From Acinetobacter portensis (GTDB lineage: Bacteria; Pseudomonadota; Gammaproteobacteria; Pseudomonadales; Moraxellaceae), in NCBI RefSeq assembly GCF_023158935.1, contig NZ_CP096120.1, positions 1,302,001-1,366,000 on the forward strand: a DNA stretch of 64,000 nucleotides. Reading direction: 5' to 3'. Positions 58,511 to 64,000 of the stretch are shown one piece after another. Position numbers and translations under genes: made by a program. Under the pieces are notes generated by a model. It did not search any database. It worked only from the letters and a program-made list of their open reading frames with translations, and was not told where the DNA came from. Within the stretch, counting starts at the first letter, position 1. Every line of letters starts with the position of its first letter.

Positions 58511-59164
58511 ATGCCAATGCTCAATACTTTTCAGTTTCAAACATCTCATGATATTCCAGCCACTAAACGTGGTCATGAGCGCTGTGTAGCACTTCTTGAA
58601 AGTGCGACTGAATTGTTTCTAAGCCGTGGCTACGATGCTGTTTCATTAGATGATATTGTGAATCATGCAGGTGGATCGAAAGCATCTATTTATAAGTATT
58701 TTGGTAATAAAGACGGTTTATTTAAGGCTATTTGTGATTATCGACGTATTCAGTTTTTTGAAGATATCAGTGTTACCTGTGATCAAAAATCTATAGATTT
58801 ACGAACAAACTTAGTCACCACCTTATTAAACTTCTATTCGCATATTCAAAAGCCAAAAAATGCATCTTTCATGAAGTTAATTATGGAGCAAGGTCAGCGT
58901 AATCCTGATATTGCTCGCCATATACATGAAAATGGTCCACTCAAAATTCAACAAGTTGTTGCAGATAGCCTAAAAAAGGCACATGAAAGTGGTTTGTTAT
59001 ATTGTGAAAATCCGCTTTATTCTGCACAACTTTACTTTGGAATTTTACGTAATTTAGAATGGCGAATTATTATTGGTGTTCCATTAGAACAAGATGATCA
59101 AGAAGTGTTCAAATATATAAGCTACGCGGTAGATCGCTTCTTAGACGGTCACCAAAAAGGCTAG
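58511..59164 (+). CDS. TetR/AcrR-family transcriptional regulator
   Basis: 217 residues. The N-terminal helix-turn-helix (about 23-70) has ATELFLSRGYDAVSLDDIVN and GGSKASIYKYFGNKDGLFKA, the classic TetR DNA-binding signature. The helical C-terminal part holds the ligand pocket and dimer face and gives no ligand. It is divergent from prpB with a 199-base gap. A GntR-type regulator is the usual neighbour of prp genes in this group, so control of prpBC by this TetR protein is inferred only from position. Confidence 0.9.
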   Translation: MPMLNTFQFQTSHDIPATKRGHERCVALLESATELFLSRGYDAVSLDDIVNHAGGSKASIYKYFGNKDGLFKAICDYRRIQFFEDISVTCDQKSIDLRTNLVTTLLNFYSHIQKPKNASFMKLIMEQGQRNPDIARHIHENGPLKIQQVVADSLKKAHESGLLYCENPLYSAQLYFGILRNLEWRIIIGVPLEQDDQEVFKYISYAVDRFLDGHQKG

Positions 59165-59227
59165 TTTTTTTGCTTTTTTGTATAATTATAGTATAGAGTG
59201 TTCGATTCTCCTTTTTTCATCAACCAA

Positions 59228-59250
59228 CCAACAACTAATTGTTGTTTTTA
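59228..59250 (+). terminator. Weak hairpin between the TetR gene and argF
   Basis: AACAA and TTGTT arms around CTAA are followed by a short T tract. It could be a weak terminator of the TetR gene or part of the argF leader. Confidence 0.35.
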
Positions 59251-59274
59251 TTCAGCAATTATTGTGGAGTAACC

Positions 59275-60195
59275 ATGGCTCTACGTCACTTTCTTACTTT
59301 ACGCGATTTATCTACTCTCGAACTGAACCAGATCATCCAACGCGGTATTGAGCTGAAGCGAAAGCAGCACAATAACGAAGTTTTCCAACCTTTTGTTGGT
59401 AAAGTGATGGGCATGATTTTTGAAAAATCGAGCACCCGTACACGCGTTTCGTTTGAAGCAGGTATGAGCCAGTTTGGTGGTAGTGCAATTTTCCTTTCTT
59501 CTCGCGACACGCAATTAGGTCGTGGCGAGCCAATTGAAGATTCTGCACGTGTAATTTCAAGCATGCTTGATATTGTGATGATCCGTACTTTTGGTCATGA
59601 CATTGTAGAACGCTTTGCTTCTTACTCTAAAGTTCCTGTGATTAATGCATTAACTGATGATCACCACCCTTGCCAATTACTTGCGGACGTTCAAACTTAT
59701 GTTGAACACCGTGGTTCTATTGAAGGTAAAACTGTGGCTTGGATTGGCGATGGCAACAATATGTGTAATTCATATATTGAAGCTGCGCACATGTGGGGCT
59801 TTAAGTTAAAAATTGCTGCGCCTAAAGGTTATGAACCTCAAGAGAAATTCTTGTCTGAATTTGCGCATTGTGTAGAGCTTGTTGATTCTGCTGAAGATGC
59901 GGCTGTAAATGCTGACTTAATCGTGACTGACGTTTGGGCAAGTATGGGACAGGAAGAAGAGCAAAAAATTCGTGAAAAAGCATTTGCTGATTTCCAAGTA
60001 AATGAAAAATTAATGGATTTGGCTCACCCAGATTGTTTATTCATGCATTGCCTACCTGCGCACCGCGGTGAAGAAATTTCTGAAAATATGTTAGAGCATA
60101 AAAATGCTGTAGTTTGGGATGAAGCAGAAAACCGCTTACATGCTCAAAAAGCTTTAGTTGAATTTTTATTAAATGAAAATTTAAAGAAAGATTAA
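59275..60195 (+). CDS. argF: Ornithine carbamoyltransferase
   Basis: Makes citrulline from ornithine and carbamoyl phosphate in arginine synthesis. 306 residues from the ATG at 59275, which follows GTGGAG at a 6-base spacing; an in-frame start at 59239 is unlikely. Motifs: carbamoyl-phosphate loop [14 protein letters not shown] in [11 protein letters not shown], ornithine-binding [11 protein letters not shown] (the SMG loop) and the catalytic HCLPAHRG. It stands alone with a strong terminator, so it is an anabolic, separately regulated arginine gene. Confidence 0.96.
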   Translation: MALRHFLTLRDLSTLELNQIIQRGIELKRKQHNNEVFQPFVGKVMGMIFEKSSTRTRVSFEAGMSQFGGSAIFLSSRDTQLGRGEPIEDSARVISSMLDIVMIRTFGHDIVERFASYSKVPVINALTDDHHPCQLLADVQTYVEHRGSIEGKTVAWIGDGNNMCNSYIEAAHMWGFKLKIAAPKGYEPQEKFLSEFAHCVELVDSAEDAAVNADLIVTDVWASMGQEEEQKIREKAFADFQVNEKLMDLAHPDCLFMHCLPAHRGEEISENMLEHKNAVVWDEAENRLHAQKALVEFLLNENLKKD

Positions 60196-60204
60196 TAGTT
60201 TGAT

Positions 60205-60236
60205 ATAAGAAAGCCCCGAATTCGGGGCTTTCTTAT
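60205..60236. terminator. Terminator of argF
   Basis: A perfect 32-bp palindrome centred on GAATTC, built on AAGCCCCG and CGGGGCTT with AT-rich ends, just after the argF stop. Confidence 0.88.
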
Positions 60237-60314
60237 TTATATCACAAAATTCACCTTTTATTCATACCTTACTCAGTATATTAAAAAATATTATTAAGAA
60301 ATAATGAGTAAAAT

Positions 60315-61109
60315 ATGCTTAGAAACATCGGATTAACTATAATTTTATGCATTCCATTCACTACTTTTGCTAATGACGATAAACCACCCAAAGGACAAAT
60401 CTATAAAGCTCAAGGTTTAAGTCTAGGAATTGGTGCAGTTGGTAGTAGCGGTATATATGTTGGAGAAAAAACTGAAATCACTCCTATACCCGTGATTTCA
60501 TATGAAACTGAGCATTTTTTTATTCGTGGTTTATATGCAGGTGTAGAACTTTACAAAAATAACCTACTTACCGTAAATGCCATCACTAACATCAATATGA
60601 TGAATTTAGATATCGATAACTTAAGTAAAGAAAAATTAGCCGCTAATAATATTAGTACATCACAATTAGAAGATCGTGAGCGTAGTGTAGATTTAGGTAT
60701 AGAAAGTATTCTACGACTACCTTATGGCTTATTTTCACTACAAGCTGTCAATGATATCGGTGGTGCTAGTGACGGAGCAGAGCTTCGCTTCAATTATCAA
60801 TACTTCTGGAGAATAAACCCTAAAGTCACTCTGATGCCAAATGTTGGTATAGATTGGCTATCGGACAAACGAGCAAATTATTATTATGGTATTTTAGACA
60901 GTGAAGTCTCTCGTGGTGTAGTCGCATACAAACCAAATCATGTCTTTATTCCACATTTATCTTTAGGTGCAAGTTATGCACTAACAGATAAAGTCAAATT
61001 AAGTGGTGCGGCAATGCAAAAGTTTTTACCAAACAAAGTGCAAGATGGACCGTTAGTTGATAAGAGTAAACTCACTAATTTTTACATGGCACTAACATAT
61101 AAGTTTTAA
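60315..61109 (+). CDS. MipA/OmpV-family outer-membrane protein
   Basis: 264 residues. A signal peptide (hydrophobic 6-19, cleavage after TTFA) precedes a beta-barrel that ends in the aromatic YKF, as expected for insertion by BAM. The pattern SLGIGAVGSSGIYVG, then TPIPVISYETEHFFIRG and the late LGASYALTDKVKLSGAA match the MipA/OmpV family. MipA is a scaffold for murein synthesis in E. coli, and OmpV is a porin-like antigen in Vibrio; which role applies here is unknown. It is a single-gene unit. Confidence 0.9.
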   Translation: MLRNIGLTIILCIPFTTFANDDKPPKGQIYKAQGLSLGIGAVGSSGIYVGEKTEITPIPVISYETEHFFIRGLYAGVELYKNNLLTVNAITNINMMNLDIDNLSKEKLAANNISTSQLEDRERSVDLGIESILRLPYGLFSLQAVNDIGGASDGAELRFNYQYFWRINPKVTLMPNVGIDWLSDKRANYYYGILDSEVSRGVVAYKPNHVFIPHLSLGASYALTDKVKLSGAAMQKFLPNKVQDGPLVDKSKLTNFYMALTYKF

Positions 61110-61153
61110 GTATTCATTTTATTTTTTAGAAAACAATTTCACTCATCAATTTG

Positions 61154-61178
61154 AAGCCTAGACTCATTCTAGGCTTTT
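61154..61178 (+). terminator. Terminator of the MipA/OmpV gene
   Basis: AAGCCTAGA and TCTAGGCTT form a 9-base stem around CTCAT, with a short T tract. Confidence 0.75.
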
Positions 61179-61233
61179 GAATAATCTGTCAAATTCAATA
61201 CAGTCGTTTCATTTTTCTAATGAAAAATTAGAA

Positions 61234-62949
61234 CTACTCTACAAACAACAACGCTAAACGAACTTGATCATATCCCAATTTAGGACTTGTTAAATCTACA
61301 ATCGGGCGAAGTTTTAAAGAACCATCATCATTAAAATGATTAGAGTCTTTACGTTTTAACAAACGCTTATAAATTTTACGCACTTGTTCAACGACTTCTT
61401 CACCTGGGCTTGCAACAGAAATATCTAACCCCTGTTCTTTATGTAAACGCCCTAAATGATTAATAATGGTAGCAGGTGTTAAACCACGCTCTACCGCAAT
61501 ATCTTGAATTTCATAACCATCCACAAATAATGCTTTCGTTTCATCCAAAGTTGCAGCAGCGTAATTCGTTTTACCGCCACTTTTGGCAATTTTCTTCTCA
61601 TTACGCTCAATTTCAACTTCATTTAGCGTACCGCCACAATGACGAATAAATGCTTTGTGCTGAGGTGTTAAGTCAATTGCATCGTAATGTTTTTCAGCTT
61701 CATCAGAAAGCTCTTGAAAACGTCTGTCCGCCTTAATGGCTAAACTATCTAGCTCTAAAGCTTGCTCATTAAAACCAAGTAACCGCAAGCCATCTAAGCT
61801 TTTTAATCGAGACAGCGCAACATAACCCTGCCCATTTTCAAAAGTATGACTTAAATTAATTTCAGCCGCTTCTAAAGTCATCCCTTGAGATTTATGAATG
61901 GTAATTGCCCAAGCTAAACGTAAAGGAATTTGCGAAAAACTCGCAATGGTTTTACCTGCATCGTTGTCCACAGACCATGTTTCAGGTTCAACAATTAAAG
62001 TCGTTCCATCTGTAAGTTTTACTTTCGGCAAGCAACCATATTCATCATCTTCTTCAAAGCCAATCACTTCGCCTAAGCTACCGTTAATGTAGCCCATATC
62101 GAAATTGTTCTTTACGAACATGACTTTGGCATTTTTCTTTAACGTTAAGTTTTCTGGCGCACGTACAGAAGACTTTAATGTTTCTATTAGCTTGTCATTA
62201 CCATCACATTGCGCATCGAACTGACGACCATCATTTTCAATTTCATTCAAATGCTTAAAGTTAATGGTGTCTACGTCCATATTATGCGTATATAGACGTG
62301 TAAAGGTATCGCCAATATCTTGATTTCGTGTATTAATTAAAGCTTGTTTATGTGCTTCACTAATGCTTTGGCTACGAATGGCATTTAAAATATCGTTTAA
62401 ATAATCGTTCCCTTGACGATGCTGTTCCGTCAAATAACATACGCGGAATTTTGCTTCCACCCACGCTTCAGACATAAAACAAAACTTATCACGGTTACGT
62501 TCATCATTACGACCTACAGGTGGTAACTGGAAAAAATCCCCTGCAACAATCACTTGAATTCCACCAAAAGCGTCTTCGCTTTCTTTGAAGAATTTTAAAA
62601 CCTTATTCACTAAATTTAGTTGCTTAGCATGCAACATCGAAATTTCATCAATAATTAAAACTTGGGCATTTTCTAAATGCTCTTTTAAATATTTACGTTC
62701 TTTCATGCGCTTCAGTTCATCTTCTGAAATCGCATCTTTAATCCCAATACCAGCCCAAGTATGAATAGTCATACCATTCATATGCGTTGCAGCAATGCCC
62801 GTAGAAGCTGTAATAGCCACAGTAACTTTACGTGCTTTTAAATAATTGATGTATTGATTAAGCGTATAGGTTTTACCTGCACCAGCCGACCCTGTTAAAA
62901 ATACATTTTCACCGGCTTTCAATAACTTCAGTGCAGTTTCTTGTTTCAT
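61234..62949 (-). CDS. Pif1-like DNA helicase with C-terminal helix-turn-helix region
   Basis: 571 residues from the ATG at 62949, with AGGT 4 bases upstream. Starts further up (to 63000) add residues before the helicase domain and have no better site. Superfamily 1B helicase motifs: Walker A GSAGAGKT at 20-27, TASTGIAATHMNG, Walker B VLIIDEISMLHA, AGDFFQLPPVG, LTEQHRQ, and late AWAITIHKSQGMT and GQGYVALSRLKSLDGL. This is the Pif1/RecD2-like set. The C-terminal 130 residues contain a helix-turn-helix-like stretch (DGYEIQDIAVERGLTPATIINHL) resembling the HTH_40 helicase tail. A 5'-3' helicase role in replication or repair is inferred. Confidence 0.9.
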   Translation of the reverse strand: MKQETALKLLKAGENVFLTGSAGAGKTYTLNQYINYLKARKVTVAITASTGIAATHMNGMTIHTWAGIGIKDAISEDELKRMKERKYLKEHLENAQVLIIDEISMLHAKQLNLVNKVLKFFKESEDAFGGIQVIVAGDFFQLPPVGRNDERNRDKFCFMSEAWVEAKFRVCYLTEQHRQGNDYLNDILNAIRSQSISEAHKQALINTRNQDIGDTFTRLYTHNMDVDTINFKHLNEIENDGRQFDAQCDGNDKLIETLKSSVRAPENLTLKKNAKVMFVKNNFDMGYINGSLGEVIGFEEDDEYGCLPKVKLTDGTTLIVEPETWSVDNDAGKTIASFSQIPLRLAWAITIHKSQGMTLEAAEINLSHTFENGQGYVALSRLKSLDGLRLLGFNEQALELDSLAIKADRRFQELSDEAEKHYDAIDLTPQHKAFIRHCGGTLNEVEIERNEKKIAKSGGKTNYAAATLDETKALFVDGYEIQDIAVERGLTPATIINHLGRLHKEQGLDISVASPGEEVVEQVRKIYKRLLKRKDSNHFNDDGSLKLRPIVDLTSPKLGYDQVRLALLFVE

Positions 62950-63236
62950 AAGACCTATAACCATAAACGAACCGCTATAGCCTACAGATTTTTGACTCAA
63001 AAGTTAAGGTTAAAAGTCAGATTAGCGACAAAGCATGTCTTTCAATTTCATTTAATTGTTTTATTTTCAGTTTAATTCATCAATAAATTGGCGATGACAT
63101 GTGAAATACCACCTTTCCCTTTAATAATTTGTACTTTAGAACGAGAGGAAATAACAAACTCTATTTGACAAGCATTCACACATCTTCGATATTCAATAAA
63201 TATTACTGTAATAATCAAACTTGATTAGGTTCAAAC

Positions 63237-64000
63237 ATGGAAGTTAAATTAAAAGAAATACAATATCGACAAGATGTTTTAGGTGCTGGTTATGAATCTG
63301 CAGATCTTGAATTTCCAGCAGATTATGAAGGTAACGTAATTGCAACTTTAGTGAGAAAAAAAGCACAGAAATCTACACATAAAGCTGTTCTATATATTCA
63401 TGGATTTATCGACTATTTCTTTCAAACAGAAATGGCGGAAAAGTTTAATGAGCAAGGTTTCGATTTTTATGCGCTTGATTTAAGAAAATATGGTCGCTCT
63501 CACCTTGCTCATCAGCAATTTTATAATGTGCATAATTTGTCTGAATATGATGCAGAAATTAGCCAAGCGTTAGATATTATTGACTTAGAAAACCATAATT
63601 CCGTTTTACTTTGTGGTCATTCAACAGGTGGCTTAATCACAACGCTTTATGCAGCACATCATCCCTATCATCCTTTAATTAAAGCCTTATGGGTAAATAG
63701 CCCATTTTATGATTTTAATAAAACTGCTTTTGAACAAAAGTTTGGGATTCCGTGTATTAGCCAATTTGGGAAATATACGCCAGATTTAGAATTCCCAAGT
63801 GGCTTAAACCGCTGGTATACACCAAGTTTGCACCGAAGTATGTATGGAGAGTGGAATTTCAACTTAGAATGGAAAAAGGAAAAGTTTCCAAAAGTTCGTT
63901 TAAGTTTTATTCGTGCTATTTATGAAGCCCAAAAGGAAATTCATAAAGGTGTTTACCTTAGTGTTCCAACTTTAGTCATGTATTCAAACCGCACAACAAA
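63237..64000 (+). CDS. Alpha/beta hydrolase (serine aminopeptidase S33 / lysophospholipase type), cut by the window edge
   Basis: Open from the ATG at 63237 to the end of the window (254 codons seen). Typical hydrolase-fold features are YIHGFIDYF (oxyanion region), LDLRKYGRSHLAHQ, the nucleophile elbow GHSTG in LLCGHSTGGLITTLYAAHHP, and VPTLVMYSN near the visible end. Absence of a signal peptide suggests a cytoplasmic enzyme. The pattern fits the S33/monoacylglycerol-lipase-like group acting on esters or lysophospholipids; the substrate is not shown. Confidence 0.88.
   Translation, partial: MEVKLKEIQYRQDVLGAGYESADLEFPADYEGNVIATLVRKKAQKSTHKAVLYIHGFIDYFFQTEMAEKFNEQGFDFYALDLRKYGRSHLAHQQFYNVHNLSEYDAEISQALDIIDLENHNSVLLCGHSTGGLITTLYAAHHPYHPLIKALWVNSPFYDFNKTAFEQKFGIPCISQFGKYTPDLEFPSGLNRWYTPSLHRSMYGEWNFNLEWKKEKFPKVRLSFIRAIYEAQKEIHKGVYLSVPTLVMYSNRTT

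Overview
The window looks like an ordinary core-chromosome stretch of an AT-rich gammaproteobacterium of the Moraxellaceae, most probably Acinetobacter. That call rests on gene content and order seen here: pyrG-kdsA-eno, a cydP-cydA-cydB-cydX-ybgE oxidase operon, a membrane-anchored malate:quinone oxidoreductase, tusDCBE, a Coq7-type hydroxylase, very long TamA and TamB proteins and prpBC. It is an inference from protein resemblance, because no rRNA or tRNA gene is present. I saw no insertion sequence, prophage, CRISPR array or tRNA.

Layout. 1-3667 (minus): pyrG, kdsA and eno (cut by the left edge). 3895-4275: a small lipoprotein. 4395-8581: fadH with a small NTF2-like gene behind it, divergent from a PadR regulator and an alpha/beta hydrolase; two near-identical 16-bp palindromes lie between the divergent genes. 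8740-10747: a KtrAB-type potassium uptake pair. 10824-15587 (minus): phospholipase A (pldA), a large M16C metallopeptidase and a GNAT acetyltransferase. 15721-17672: a PfkB-type sugar/nucleoside kinase, a small Rieske protein and a YqiJ-like membrane protein. 18116-21467: the cytochrome bd operon with both of its tiny subunits. 21638-24233 (minus): aroC, prmB and a secreted LprI-like protein. 24390-28551: an orphan gene, an ABC1/UbiB-type kinase, a GNAT enzyme, a membrane-tethered thermonuclease, a helical protein and a 48-residue protein. 28596-31127 (minus): fumC with a Fur-box-like site and a GalE-like protein that lacks the catalytic lysine. 31196-32614: tusDCBE. 32673-34630 (minus): gltS and yceI. 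34951-36594: mqo. 36661-41728 (minus): a 71-residue orphan, a 704-residue protein with a PD-(D/E)XK nuclease signature, and acnB. 42024-44168 (minus): five small, mostly exported proteins. 44316-51583 (minus): tamA-tamB. 51762-53720: an LplT-like transporter and coq7. 53776-58311 (minus): a membrane-anchored double-AAA ATPase, prpC and prpB, divergent from a TetR regulator (58511-59164). 59275-61109: argF and a MipA/OmpV protein. 61234-62949 (minus): a Pif1-like helicase with a C-terminal helix-turn-helix region. 63237-64000: an alpha/beta hydrolase cut by the right edge.

Together these genes cover much of aerobic central metabolism: the TCA enzymes AcnB, FumC and Mqo, the methylcitrate enzymes PrpBC, the bd terminal oxidase and ubiquinone hydroxylation. 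They also cover envelope building and upkeep (KdsA, TamAB, PldA, LplT-like) and translation or tRNA maintenance (PrmB, TusDCBE). Most transcription units end in clear hairpin-plus-T-tract terminators, many of them bidirectional.

The least conventional features are the nuclease-like gene whose start codon abuts the acnB terminator, the bacterial double-AAA membrane ATPase, the GalE-like protein without its lysine, the paired PadR-type operators, a methylcitrate operon that stops after prpC and faces a TetR regulator, and several palindromes or leader hairpins that could be regulatory.
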